A DNA stretch of 64,000 nucleotides, from assembly GCA_015143295.1 (NCBI GenBank), contig JABCRI010001182.1, positions 1 through 64,000 on the forward strand, given 5' to 3'. The stretch is from Tetracentron sinense. Its lineage: Eukaryota; Streptophyta; Magnoliopsida; Trochodendrales; Trochodendraceae. The position numbers were made by a program, and so were the translations under genes. The number at the start of each line of letters is the position of its first letter. Position 1 is the first letter of the stretch. The notes beneath the pieces are model-generated. The model was given only the letters and a program-made list of their open reading frames with translations. It made no database searches and had not been told where the DNA came from. Positions 1 to 12,107 of this stretch are shown here, in pieces.

Positions 1-835
1 TAACCAGATCGAAGGTCAATCTTGGAGAAAAACTGCGCACCCTTCAATTGGTCAAACAAGTCGTCTATCCGAGGCAATGGATAACGATTCTTGATCGTGA
101 CCTTGTTCAATTGCCTGTAATCAATGCACAGACGCATTGATCCATCTTTCTTCTTCACGAAGAGAACCGGAGCTCCCCAAGGTGAAACACTTGGCCGGAT
201 AAAACCAAGGCCTTGCAATTCTTCTAACTGCTCTTTTAACTCCTTAAGCTCAATAGGGGCCATCCTATACGGAGCTCTCGAAATCGGAACTGTGCCTGGA
301 GCTAGCTCAATCGCAAACTCGATTGCACGATCGGGAGGCAATCCCGGCAAGGTTTCCGGAAAAACATCCATATACTCACATACCACTGGAATGGGTGTGG
401 AGTCTCGCACTTCTACACCCTCGAGACTAAGAGCTGCAAAGCGGGAAATGTCTCTTCTCTGAAGTCCCCTGAAATGAAACGGCTTTAACCCCACGGGTTT
501 AAAATGCACCACCTTCTCGAAACACGCCACGTGTCCATGGTGAGTTGAGAGCCAATCCATACCTAGGATGACATCGAAATCCCAATCCTGAATTCCCAGA
601 AGGATCAAGTCGACTGGCAACTCGTGCTGCATGACTTGTACAACACTATCCGGATACACTTTATCTGTCTCAATAGATTTTCCCAATGGAGTTGAAATGG
701 ACAACTCCCTAGGTAGCTTGCTTGGCTCGGACGTAAAGCCTTTGGCAAAGCTTGGTGAAACGAACGAGTGAGTGGATCCTGTGTCTATCAACACTCTTGC
801 CAAACATTCATTTACGAGCAACGAACCTGAGAATT
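1..835 (-). pseudogene. protease and N-terminal reverse transcriptase of Element 1
   Basis: Minus-strand pol remnant. The aspartic protease core is near 740-800 (motif [10 protein letters not shown]), followed by a linker with GMDWL, then the RT entry region with [11 protein letters not shown] and [10 protein letters not shown] close to the window edge. An AT-rich spacer of about 115 bp with GT..AG-type ends separates it from the zinc-knuckle region; Element 2 has a similar spacer at the same place. The rest of pol is outside the window. Confidence 0.85.
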
Positions 836-959
836 TGAATCATCCCAGTTATAACACAACTGTACATATAGATACAAACATCGCAAAACACCACATAGGA
901 CATATATGGATACGAATATATCATGGCAATATTAGAACTTTGACAAAGACTAGTTCGCG

Positions 960-2190
960 CGTACCTTGCACAACATCATCAGATGCCTGTGCGTCTCTAT
1001 CAGTCATGGCAAAGACTCTGCCCTGGTTTGCCTGACGAGGCTGCTGGGTAGGCTGCAAGGATCTAGAGGCCTGAGATGAAGACCCCTGAAGTGAATTCTG
1101 CCTGCCTGGAGGCCGAACTCCCTGTGATCCAGACTGTGACTGCTTGCGCGGGCAATCTCGAATCATATGGCCCACCTCGCCACAGTGGAAGCATCCACCT
1201 GACATTCTTCGGCAATCTCCAGTCTTATGCCGACGACCACATACGGCGCACTCCTCAAATGTCTGCGATGCGGAGGAAGCCGGAGGCATAACCCTCGTAG
1301 CTTGCGATGCCGTAGGACGCGGTGCCTGAGGCGCAAAAGAAGGTCTCTGAGCCGAAATCGGCTGGGAGAACTGGTACGGTGCAGTCCTAGTCCTCTTCTC
1401 TGAAGAACTACTCGTCTGACCCCGAGACATGTTCTTCCCGAAGCCACTGTCTCTTCTTCTCACGAAGTCTTCCGCATTCTTTTCGGCGATCTTTGCCTTC
1501 CCTACTATCTCTCTCCAAGACTCTACCTGGAGAATGGACACCCGATCTCGGATGAAAGGCCTTCAAGCCCATCTCAAACTTCCTGACCTGTAGGTCTTCA
1601 GTAGCCACCAAGTGCGGAGCAAACCTAGACAACTCGGTGAACTTAGCCTCATACTCGGCTACGCTCATCGACCCTTGCTCCAAAAGCATAAACTCTCTCG
1701 CCTTTTGTTCCCGAATAAACCTGGGAAAGTACTGTTCCCTGAAGGTCTCTAAGAACTCCGCCCAAGTCCAGGGCACACCTGCCTTAGCAACATCTCTCTG
1801 CCTTTGGGCAGCTCTCCACCAGTGTTCGGCTTCACCTTCCATCACGAAGGAAGCCCATTCTACCCTTTGCTCATCGGTACAACGGAGAGCCCGGAAGGTC
1901 TTCTCCAGCTGCATAATCCAAGACTCGGCCACCATGGGGTCCAGAGTGCCATAGAATGTAGGAGGCCGCAGTCTCCTAAAAGCTTCGAGCCCCGCGGTGT
2001 GATGCACCGGTGTAGGCACAGGCGTGGACGGTGGGGTAGGCATAGGCCTTGCTGCCAACAATGCTAAAGTCTCGGCTATGGAGTCCATCGCATTCGTGAA
2101 GTACAACGGTTCCTCTTCTCTCGGAACTTCACTCTCGGCCCTCCGAGTATGGTAACCTCGACCCCGATTGCCACGTCTCATGATATCGAA
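960..2190 (-). pseudogene. gag region of Element 1 (capsid-like domain, CCHC knuckle)
   Basis: Fossil gag of Element 1. Near 1,560-2,000 lies a retrotransposon gag domain (motifs AESWIMQLEK, EGEAEHWW and MSVAEYEAKF). Towards the C-terminus, near 1,150-1,210, sits one CCHC zinc knuckle (CFHCGEVGHMIRDC), followed by a Gln/Ser-rich tail. The product would be the structural protein that packages element RNA in cytoplasmic particles. Shown as a fossil remnant. Confidence 0.85.
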
Positions 2191-2535
2191 TCCTGAGATC
2201 AATTTGGCAAAACATGAGTCTAACTGGATACCAAACCTCACATATCATATAGCAATTCAATAATCATGAAATGCTATACCGCACATAGTATAGTATACAT
2301 CGAGGTATATACATCATCATATAATTATACTTTAGAGCCTATACTAGCACCTCGCATAGGACCACATCAATCTCGGATCCTATACTGACCTAAGGATTCA
2401 CTTGATACCGGTTATGTCGTGGTAACAAGCCTAAGACAACTGAGTCCTTCTGAGTTCTAAGTTCAACTCATAGGAATTACTTCCGCTTAGACCAAGCCTG
2501 AGTGACCTAACTAAGTCTGTCATTAGACATAACTA

Positions 2536-2547
2536 GCTCTGATACCA
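2536..2547 (-). other. primer binding site of Element 1
   Basis: Read on the minus strand this is TGGTATCAGAGC, the usual plant retrotransposon primer site complementary to the 3' end of initiator methionine tRNA. It lies four bases inside the LTR edge at 2552 and fixes the element as minus strand. Confidence 0.9.
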
Positions 2548-2551
2548 AGTC

Positions 2552-4417
2552 TGTCGCGACCCAAAATACCCCCTAGGAGTTAAGGGTAAGTTGACTCGTG
2601 ACCGCCGTACCATACCTCCAGTATGATACATAAGGCACACGTGGAAACCTGTCAGAGTACCTGAATATACATAACGGAAACGAAATACAATGCACAGCGG
2701 AAAATAAAATACTAAACATAGCGGAAGCAAAATGAATACTCCTATAGCTTGGCTCAAGTAAGAACCAACAAGTATACATGTGTGAGAAACCCAAAAGTGG
2801 AGTGGACAAACCCCACACTCACATAACAAAATGACACAAGTTCTAAGTCGGTCGATCAACAGAAATCGAAGTCACGACTCCTATCTAGAGCACCATCGTC
2901 ATGATAGTGATCCATGGAAGGCTCCGGGTCACGGTACTCTTCCTCGACCCAAGGTTCGTCGCCACACAAATCGAATGGAACCCGAGCACCTGCCGATCAT
3001 AACAATATCGACTGAGCATGGAATACTCAGTGTATACAAACTAAGAACAATAAAGCGGTTAGGCATGGAGCATACAAGACATGGAGAATGAAATCCGAAC
3101 AATCCTTAAAGCATGGAAACCGTGAAAACATATGTGAGATAATATTCGAAACCAAAACTGTAACCGTGTGAGTCAATCGATAATCATAGCCTTATGAGTT
3201 CTTGTGAGTTCATGGAGTTACTTAGAGTCATTATGATCCGTAGAGACATAGAGCATAGAGCAATACCGTAGAGCATTTCCATAGAGCATAACCTTAGAGA
3301 TCTTAGAGCATTTCATTGTGATCCGTGGAGCTTGTGAGACGATCTTAGAGCATTATCATAGAGTTTTCTTGTGAGCATGGTATGATCCTTAGAGCTTGTG
3401 AAACGATCTTAGAGAAATCATAGAGTTACTTAGAATCATTCATTATTCGTCTTTTCGTGAAAAAACCCTTGTTTGTACTTTTGAGAAATCCATGGAAAAC
3501 ATCGGTTTATGCGAGACATGCGAGCATATGCACTTAATAAGAGAAATCATCATATTTAAGCATAGAATCCCTTAGAGGTATTTCATCAAACACTTAGAGT
3601 GCATCATAATAGTAACCTTCATCCAAGTATATAATCACACCTTTTTCATACATAAAATCAATACATATAGATAGGGCATAGATAAGAAGAATCATATTTA
3701 TTAACTAGTAGGATTGCAAGATTGTAGTAGAGTGTATCTACCTTAGAGAAATCAATGGGTTTGACTCCCAATGGCTGGAACAAGCAAGAACAGTGAGTTC
3801 TTGGTTGGAAATCACCAAGGGAAGTGGAAGAACCTTGATCTTCCACAAGCTTGATCAACAAGTAGTTCCTCTCCTTCTTCTCTCTCTCAAAATCTCCTAA
3901 GATAGGGCACAGAGGGTTTCTGAAACCCTAAGGCACGAACTCAGCCTATTTATAGGCAAGGGGTGGTGTTTAAAGTCTTAAACACCCTTAATGAAGAAAA
4001 ACTGCGTATGACCGATCGATCGGTGCTATGGACCGAGCGATCGGAGGCTTACCGATCGATCGGTGTTATGACCGAGAGATCGGTCAAAAACACACTCTCT
4101 GGAATTTTTCCCCATACAAAAAAGTTAACCGTGCGATAGCCATCGAGCGATCGGTAGTGGACCGATCGATCGCAGGTAATGACCGAGCGATCGGTGCTCT
4201 GTTATGTCTGGACTGTTTTGACCATATCTTTTTACTCGCTCGTCGGATTTCGACGATTCAACTTGCGTTGGATCCGTCTTTCGAAAACGAACATTTCTGA
4301 CGTTTTGGAATTTCCGATTTCTCCCTTATTTATTAATTAGACTACGAAAACTATGAAAACGGCCAATTAGCTATGAAGGTGCTATTTATTAAGGATGAAA
4401 AAGTTCGGGGTGCTACA
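2552..4417 (-). repeat. 5' LTR of Element 1
   Basis: LTR of 1,866 bp. On the plus strand it starts TGTCGCGACCC and ends GGGTGCTACA. It holds, in plus-strand order, a degraded copy of the LTR-borne acidic ORF (about 2856-2990), the near-invariant 15-mer (3014-3028), a CTTAGAGCAT-like direct repeat tract (about 3180-3430), a TATA motif TATAAATA on the minus strand (3947-3954), and the promoter-proximal GATCGATCG palindrome block (about 4010-4200). Confidence 0.9.
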
Positions 4418-5762
4418 GGATCTCCCCTAGGGCTCACGGTTTGGAGAGAGAGAGGAGAGGAGAGAAAAAATTTTGGAGAATTCTACTTAATGGTCTAGGG
4501 TGTTGGGGTATTTATAGACTAGGATCTTATCCTAATCCTACTCCAACTTGATCTTATCTAGTAGGATTTATTAATTAACAATAACTCGTATTATTAATTA
4601 AATAGACTCCTACTTAATCTATAACTACTTTAGTTATTGTAATCGTATTAATTAAAGAGTCCCTATTATAAGAGGATTCCTTAATTAAAAGGGATAAGTC
4701 AACATCCTACACCAAAGTAGGAAACCTAGTCAAACTAGGAATCCACAAGGGGGGCGTGAGCTTCTATGGGGCGTGGGATTTGAGGAGTTAAAACTTCTTA
4801 CTGTAATCTAATTACAATAACATCTTAATCCTAATTGCAATCCAACACTTCGATTTTAATTCCATAATAAATGGAATTATATTTCAATAATTATTCAATT
4901 AAACAAATCCTAATTCAATTATGATTCCTCAAGTGGGCGCCCCACCCTAGGGTTTAAACCCATGGGCTTTGGCCCATATTAAAGATCCATTTTAATGGGT
5001 TTATGAATATGGGTCAAACCCATTTCCCCTTTAATTATGTTAATCAAATAATTACTAAAATAATCCCTTAGTTTAAATTAACAATTAATTTAAACAATAG
5101 ATTAACTATTAATCTATTTAATTAAATGATTAACTTTTAATCACTTAAAATAATTGATTAACTTTTAATCAATTATTGAGCTTGTATTTCTTATGTGAGC
5201 ACCTCCACAGATTGCTCTGGGACATTCTTACCCTAGCTTATCCAATGTTATCCCATTGACCCTAAATGGGAATTACATCGGAATTGCAAGTGACATGAGA
5301 TATCCATGTTGCAATTCAATCCCAGTGTATGAACATTAACCATTACGGATCCCGCCACATGAACTTTTAAATTCGATTTATCCTTCCAAATACATTATCC
5401 CTAATGGGCCTTCGAGATTGACATACTATCTAACCCATAGCCCATTGCAAATCATCCGGGTTTCCAAGACTTATGATTAAGCCATGAGAAACAATTTCTC
5501 ATGAAAAACATTTTGAAAAAATCCTTTTATAAGTATAATACCTTTTAATAAAAGTATATTTCAAAACTTATTTTGTTTTCAAAATCACCTGCACAATCAA
5601 CTGTCTTACCCGGAACTTGGATGGATAATCTCTCAAATTAATGAGCATGGATTTCTTGTTTGAAATTCATCATGACTTGAACAACTTTCTTACTATCCAA
5701 TTGTCACTGTATTGTATTCCCTAAGTTAGAAAATACGTTGGTGGAATCAAAATAGTCAGATC

Positions 5763-7514
5763 TGTCGCGCCCCAAAATACCCCCTAGGAGTTAAGGGATA
5801 CTTTAGGTGTGACTATACGTACCTGTCAAACCATCCTATAACGAATAAGGTGAATATAATACTAACACAATGATAATCAGAGCGCGGAAGCTAAAGATAG
5901 GTTGCGGAGGCGTAAACTAATTTTTCTTTTCTTTATAAGTTTGTATCCCAAGTGAAAATATACATAAAACATATCCAAGCCTAAGGTGGACAGGCCCACC
6001 TATCAAAATACACAAACCCTCTCGTACTCTCCCCTCAACAATAGTCGAGGTACGGCCACACGTCAAGGTCTCGATCCACCTGAGACTGTAGTGGAATAAA
6101 CGGCTCTCTCTCCTCTATATACTCCTCCTCGGCCCAAGGCTCTGGGTCGATGGCTCCCTCAGTACCTGCCAACATGAAAGTACGCCTGAGCATGGAATAC
6201 TCAACGAGTACAAGCCACTAGCTAACCATGACAATAATAAAACACAACAACAGTAATACAATACAGAGCAGTAAGAGAAACATCACAAAGAAACAATGTT
6301 AAACATGGTACAATACAATCATCTTGACGTGCGTGCATGAATGCGAAAACTCGAATAAAACTCATGCTTGGAAATCCATTTCATGTCTCGGTATGGCTTG
6401 AGGAAATCATGTATGCGTGCATGCATGAATGCCTTGTCATCATCTTGTAAACTTGCATCTTGTAACTTGTGAGCCAGAGGCTAGCACCCAAATCTCCCTG
6501 GGCTGCCAACCTCCTTGATATATGGTTTTCTTGTGAGCCAGAGGCTAGTACCTAAATGTCCCTGGGCTACTAACCTCCTTGACGATACGTGAATTTTAGT
6601 TACTTGTTTAGTTTTCTTGTGAGCCAGAGGCTAGTACCCGAATGTCTCTGGGCTACCAACCTCCTTGACATGCAATGTTTTTTTGTTGATTATTATATGC
6701 ACGTGCTCTTGAAATCTCGGTTCATGCAAACATGCGTGCTCATGTACGTGACAATGGTGACAATCATGGGAATGCGGATAACAAGAGAGATATGGCATCA
6801 CAATTCAATTCATAGTATAAGCATAGGTAACTCGAGTAATCTACATGGCATTTGATCAATTCATCATTCATAAGAACACATGCATAAGGCCTACTTCCAT
6901 TTTTCTTCGTTTTAGTCATTTACTCATAGTTTAGGTATTTTTCAAACACATAGCATGCAACGTTCCTTAGAATCTCCTTCTCCTCTCTCTCTATCTCTCA
7001 AAATCTTCTAAGTATAGTGAATAAAGCCCTAAGGCTCGGGCAAAGCCTTATAGGAAAGGGTTTAACCCCTAAAAGACGAAATAGCCCTTACTGAAAATTC
7101 TGCAAAAACGCGAAGACCGAGTGATCGGTGGTTATGACCGATCGATCGGTTGCCTACCGAGCGACTGGTGTTATTGACCAAGCGACCGGTCAAAAACATG
7201 CTCTCTGGAAAATTTCCCCATACAAAAAAGTTGACCAGTCGATAGCCTCCGATCGATCAGTTTTGGACCGATCATTCGCTACTCAAGACCGAGCGATCGG
7301 TTACTCTGCAGGTCCCAACTGTTTTGGCCATATCTTTTGACTCGTTCGTCGGATTTTGACGATTCAACTTGCGTTGGATTCGTCTTTCGAAATCAAACAT
7401 TCCTAACATTTCAGAAATTTTAATTTCTCCCTTATTTATTAATTAGACTACGTGGAGGGTTAATTGGCTACGAAAGTGTTATTCATTAAGTATAGAAAAG
7501 TCCGGGGTGCTACA
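5763..7514 (-). repeat. solo gypsy LTR, TSD AGATC
   Basis: A 1,752-bp LTR in minus orientation flanked by identical AGATC at 5758-5762 and 7515-7519, with no internal region: a solo LTR. It contains an intact acidic ORF (6035-6175), the 15-mer at 6188-6202, three copies of a unit of about 60-80 bp beginning CTTGTGAGCCAGAGGCTAG (about 6466-6672), and the GATCG palindrome block (about 7115-7310). Confidence 0.95.
6035..6175 (-). CDS. LTR-borne acidic micro-ORF, subtype II (46 aa)
   Basis: Open from ATG to TGA within solo LTR 5763-7514. It starts MLAGTEGAIDPEPW, followed by an EEEYIEERE acidic stretch, and ends in DVWPYLDYC. The same layout (MxAG, a PW motif, EEEY, WPYLDxC end) occurs in LTRs 35760-38174 and 44265-51817. 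No known domain is recognised and no signal peptide or membrane segment is seen. It could be a leader ORF in the retrotransposon RNA, or a terminal exon reached through the AG in GGCAG|GT at its fifth to tenth bases. Function unknown; expression unproven. Confidence 0.5.
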   Translation of the reverse strand: MLAGTEGAIDPEPWAEEEYIEEREPFIPLQSQVDRDLDVWPYLDYC

Positions 7515-8016
7515 AGATCACTGCCCAATCATAGATGAACTCATCAGATCTAAGGATCATCGAAACTGTTCAATGTGAATGGGAGACCAACTATCTGATA
7601 GTATGTTTATGCAAGAGGTCTCTCATTGAATACAATCAGTCAGTTTACATTTAAGCACCCATATGCTGATGTGTAGTCTCCACTACAATAGTTCGAGATA
7701 GAACTACATCTCAACTATTGAGAACATCTTAGCATTCTGGCAACCATATAAGTGAAGTGCCCAGCTTCACCCACAGCTGTGACTATATAAGGTATAAGGA
7801 ACCGGAAAGTTATATCTACCTGTGATAATCTAATCACATAACTTTCCTACAATATATCCTATGGACCTTTATCGATATCTCATATCGTATAGATCATCTC
7901 ATGATCATAGTCAATTACCCATAATGAATACACAATAGATTAAGAAGAAGAATTTATTAATCAAATTAATAAGGTTCTAACAATCTAAATGACTTTTTTG
8001 GGCATCATGTCTAATA

Positions 8017-8337
8017 ATTAGTGCACCAGTCGATAGATACCGATCGATCGATTGCTACTTTGGACTGAGCAATCGGTGCTCTGTAAATTTCGACACTGAG
8101 TCCATTTTCCACCCTATCCACTACTTGGACTTTTTCCACTTCTATTCTAACCTCTTCTAAACATGACTAGGACCTTTCTAAGGCTATAGTACCTTATTAA
8201 TTATTTTATTTAATTATTTATAACATTCTTGCAAAATTCCCAAAGGTTCCAATTCTCATATCATGAAAATGGAGATTACTACGCATCGTGCCTTGACATG
8301 CATTTCAAAACATATACAAAAGTTCTAGGGCTCTACA
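8017..8337 (-). repeat. remaining end of 3' LTR of Element 2
   Basis: Its 321 bp match 17,78x-18,102 of the 5' LTR, including GTGCACCAGTCGATAG, part of the GATCG block (about 8030-8085) and the end CTCTACA. The left part was displaced by insertion of the second-family LTR ending at 8016; ATTAG at 8017-8021 is the likely target site. The polypurine tract follows directly (plus-strand TCCTCCCCCCTTA, 8338-8350). Confidence 0.85.
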
Positions 8338-8350
8338 TCCTCCCCCCTTA

Positions 8351-11300
8351 TAAAAATTTCATCCCCGAAATTTGGACAATACTTGCATTACAATACCAAA
8401 ACAAAATTACATGGCATAAACAAAAGCCTATTCAAACAACTCTGGGCACTTTGATTTGACTTTGGCCTCGCGCTCTCATGTGGCTTTTTCTCAAGCATGA
8501 TGTTGTCATTGCATAAGAACCAATGGGATAGTCTTGTTGTGAAGGACTTGATCTCTCTGATTCAATATTTGAACCGGCTTTTCAACCAAAGTGAGATCCT
8601 CTCGAATTTCCAACGGTTCCAAGTTTGTGACATGCGAAGGGTTTTAAATGTACTTCCGAAGCATAGACACATGGAACACATTATGAATAGCAGCAATGTG
8701 AGGTAGAAGAGCTACCCGGTAAGCAACTTCACCAACTCGCGTGATAATCTCAAAGGGGCCGACGTACCGAGGACTGAGCTTGCCTCGTCTGCCAAATCTC
8801 ATAATCCCTTTTCTTGGAGATACCTTCATAAAGACTTGATCCCCACCTGAAATTCCAAGTCCCTGCGGCGAGTGTCAGCATAGCTCTTTTGACGATCTTG
8901 AGTGGCTTTCAACCGATCCCGGATGATCTTAACCTTATTTGCAGTTTGCTCGATCAACTCAAAACCTAACACTTTTCTTTCTCCTACCTCATCCCAGCAG
9001 AGAGGAGACCTGCAGCTTCGCCTATACAAGGCCTCAAATGGTGCCATCTAGATGCTCACCTGGTAGCTATTATTATAGGTAAATTCAACCAAAGGTAAGT
9101 GCTCTTCCCAACTGCCCTTCAAATCCAACATACATGCCCGAAGCATGTCTTCGATGATTTAGTTCACCCTCTCGGTCTACCCATCCATTTGTGGATGAAA
9201 GGCGGTGCTAAAATCAAGTCAGGAACCCATAGCATCCTAAAAGCTCTTCCAGAACCTGGATGTGAATCTTGGAGCCCGATCTGACACAATACTGACTGGC
9301 ACCCCATGTAACCGAACAACTTCCTTGATATACAATGTCACTAACTGGTTCGAGTTGAACATAGTCTGATAAGGCAAGAAGTGCGCAAACTTTGTTAGAC
9401 GGTCTACTACAACCCATATTGCATCTGAGTTTCTTGCCGTATGTGGCAAGGCAACAATGAAGTCCATGGAGATGTTCTCCCATTTTCACTCGGGAATAGG
9501 GAGAGACTGTAATAGACCCACCGGTCTCATGTGTTCTGCCTTCACTTGCTGGCACACCAAACACCGTGCCACATATTCTGCAACATCTCTCTTCATATTA
9601 CGTCACCAAAAGTGCTCCTTGAGGTTCCGGTACATCTTCGTACCTCCAGGATGCACGGTATACTTCGAATGGTAGGCTTCATCCATAATCTCCCGCCTCA
9701 ACTCTGCATCGGCAAGGACACACAATCTTCCCTTGAATGTGATAGCACCTTGGCTAGTCAAAGAAAAGTCTACACTGCCCTTGGCGACTTCTTTGTCCCG
9801 GAAAGCCAACAAGTCAGTATCCGAGGCCTGTAATTCTCGGATCCAATCTAAGATGTATGGTCGAACCGTGATATTAGCCATCACTGGACTGCAGACGGAA
9901 GCATTGACACTGATGTCCAGATTTACCAAATTTTCCAATAGTTTCCATTCCCGCACCAACATATGAGCCAACAACCCAGAGGTCTTCTACTCAAAGCGTC
10001 AACCACTACATTTGCTTTTCCCGAGTGATATTGGATGGTATATTCGTAGTCTTTCAAAAATTTCATCCAACACCGTTGCCGTAAATTTAGCTCCTTTTGG
10101 GAAAAGAGATACTTGAGGCTCTTATGGTCCATAAACACATAGAATTTCTCCCCGTAAAGGGAATGGCACCAAATCTTGAGTGCAAACACGATCGCAGCAA
10201 GCTCCTAGTCGTGTGTGGGGTAATTCTTTTCATGTTCCTTTAATTGCCTAGACGCATAGGCAATGACCTTCTTGTGCTGCATGAGGACACACCCAAGCCC
10301 AACGTGTGAGGCATCATTGTACACTTCATAACCCCCATGCCCTGATGGCACTGTAAGGACGAGGGTCATGGTAAGCTTCTTCTTCAGCTCCATGAAACTG
10401 ATCTTGTACTTATCGTTCCATATAAACTTGGCGTTCTTCCTTGTCAGGTAAGTGAGTGGTGCTGCAAGGCTGGAGAAACCCTCAACAAATCTCCGGTAAT
10501 AGCCTGCCAACCCAAGGAAGCTGCGGATCTTTGCGACACTCTTGGGCCTTGCCCAACTCATGACCGCCTCTATCTTCTTCAGATCTATCGAGATGTCTTC
10601 CGCAGAAATAACATGGCCTAGGAATGTCACTTCCTCCAAACAGAACTCACATTTTCTTAGTTTGGCATATAACTTGTGCTCTCTCAGCATTCCAAGGCAA
10701 GGCGATGGTCTCGCACGTGATCTTCCCGCATCTAGAAATAGACCAGGATATCATTGACAAACACTGTCACGCATCGATCCAGGTATGGTCGGAACACCTG
10801 GTTCATCAGATCCATAAAGGTTGTCGGCTCGTTCGTGAGACCAAAAGGCATCACTAGGAACTCGTAATGCCTATATAGAGTCCTGAATGCAGTTTTAGGA
10901 ACATCTTCTGCCTTGATCTTCAACTGGTGGTAGCCGGACCGAAGATCAATCTTAGAGAAAAATCTTACTCCTTTTAACTGATCGAACAAGTCATCAATCC
11001 TAGGCAATAGGTACCTATTCTTTATTGTGACCTTATTCAACTGCCTGTAATTGATGCACATCCGCATCGAGCCATCCTTCTTCTTGATAAATAGCACCAA
11101 GGCACCCCAAGGTGAGACACTCGAATGAAACCAAGGCCTTGCATCTCCTCCAACTGTGTCTTCAACTCCTTGAGTTCAATCGGAGCCATCCGGTACGGTG
11201 CCCGGGTGATGGGAGCTGTACCTAGCGCAAGCTCGATCATAAAATCAATCTCCCTGTCTGGGGGCAACCCTGGCAACTCCTCTGGAAATACATCCAGGAA

Positions 11301-11770
11301 TTCACTCACGATCGGAGTAGTCGAAGAGTCCTTAGCCTTGGGGTTTGCTAGACTCAACACCACAAAGCGGGCGATATCTTTACTTCTCAACCCCTGAAAA
11401 TGAAATGGCTTCCCTTCCACTGGCTTAAAGAGTACCATCTCCTCAAAGCAAGCCACATGCCCATGATGCGCTACTAACCAATCCATTCCCAAGATAACGT
11501 CGAAGTCCTAGAATCCAAGGACGATAAGATCAGCTGTCAATTCATGGCTTCCAACTTGAACTGTATTCTCTCTGAAAATGCTATCTGCCACCACTGTCTT
11601 GCCGAGAGGATTCAAAATGAATAACTCCAGTTCTAGTTGAATAGGCTCTGTAGAAAAGCCTTGGGAGAAACTCGGCGAGACAAAAGAATGAGTAGACCCG
11701 GTATCAATCAACACACGAGCTAAACATTCGTTGACTAATAAGGTTCCTGAAATTATACTAGCTAAGTCAA
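8351..11770 (-). pseudogene. pol region of Element 2 (PR-RT-RH-IN)
   Basis: Fossil pol on the minus strand. Recognised from right to left: protease (near 11,690, [12 protein letters not shown]); linker with GMDWL near 11,490; RT with [25 protein letters not shown] and VNDILVYF (about 10,730-11,100); FLGHVIS and [17 protein letters not shown] (about 10,470-10,620); RNase H with [12 protein letters not shown] and DHKSLKYLF (about 10,100-10,320); integrase zinc region (HPGGTKMYRN, about 9,620); integrase core with [10 protein letters not shown] and VVVDRLTKF (about 9,400-9,470); C-terminal tail with SPRYVGPFEIITRVG and IHNVFHVSMLRKY (about 8,640-8,830). Several breaks. Confidence 0.9.
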
Positions 11771-11893
11771 TCCATGCATCAACGGCGTATACATATAGGT
11801 ATATATATATATATATAACATGCCATATACATACATAGAGAATAAGGCATAATACGACCATCATAGATAATAAATAACTCTAAAGCATATCTT
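11771..11893 (-). other. intron-like AT-rich spacer between gag and protease
   Basis: AT-rich stretch, including a TA repeat near 11,800, between the protease start and the zinc-knuckle region. Element 1 has a spacer of similar size at the same relative place (about 840-960), bounded on the minus strand by GTACGC-like and TCTCAG-like ends. The shared position suggests a family intron. That is an inference; I do not know a published description. Confidence 0.35.
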
Positions 11894-11901
11894 GCACTAC
11901 A

Positions 11902-12107
11902 TCATCCGATGCAAGTGCATCTCCCTCTGTCAAGGCGAATACTCATCCCTGGTTTGCCTGGCATGGCGGAGGCACAGACTGGGTAGGTTGGGAGGACGCC
12001 TGATAAGATCCTACTATACGAGCTGGGGGCCTGAGACTGGCCTGGCAAATACCTCGTCGGGCAATCCCTGATCATGTGGCCCTGAAGACCACAGTGGAAA
12101 CACCCAC
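11902..12107 (-). pseudogene. gag C-terminal part with CCHC knuckle, Element 2
   Basis: A minus-strand CCHC knuckle, CFHCGLQGHMIRDC, near 12,055-12,110, followed by a Ser/Gln/Pro-rich tail. It is separated from the rest of gag (14,407 onward) by the solo LTR 12108-14401. Confidence 0.8.

Larger units (their letters stand above)
1..4417 (-). mobile_element. Ty3/gypsy LTR retrotransposon Element 1 (5' part)
   Basis: Minus-strand gypsy element that runs off the left edge. Reading right to left it shows the 5' LTR (2552-4417), a primer binding site, a gag region, protease and the start of reverse transcriptase. The pol type resembles the plant Tekay/Del chromovirus group (family knowledge; clade call tentative). 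The element lies inside a second-family LTR that resumes at 4418; the 5 bases after the LTR (GGATC, 4418-4422) should be its target duplication, but the partner is outside the window. The coding region is damaged, with a few breaks in the visible part. Only one LTR is present, so it cannot be dated. Confidence 0.9.
4418..8016 (-). repeat. second-family LTR (LARD/Copia-like), interrupted
   Basis: Non-coding LTR sequence whose layout resembles the LTRs of the element at 22,153-31,930: a GA-rich leader with TTTTGGAGAATTC, AT-rich TTAATTAA tracts, and a GGGCGCCCCACCC-like box near 4,935. It differs enough to be another family. The right end reads GGCATCATGTCTAATA at 8001-8016, followed by ATTAG. 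The left part lies beyond Element 1, outside the window. Solo LTR 5763-7514 interrupts it. No ORF of note. Confidence 0.65.

Noticed and set aside
8351-11770. Domesticated host protease or integrase gene
   Set aside because: The domain order, polypurine tract, primer site and LTRs show an ordinary, broken gypsy element.
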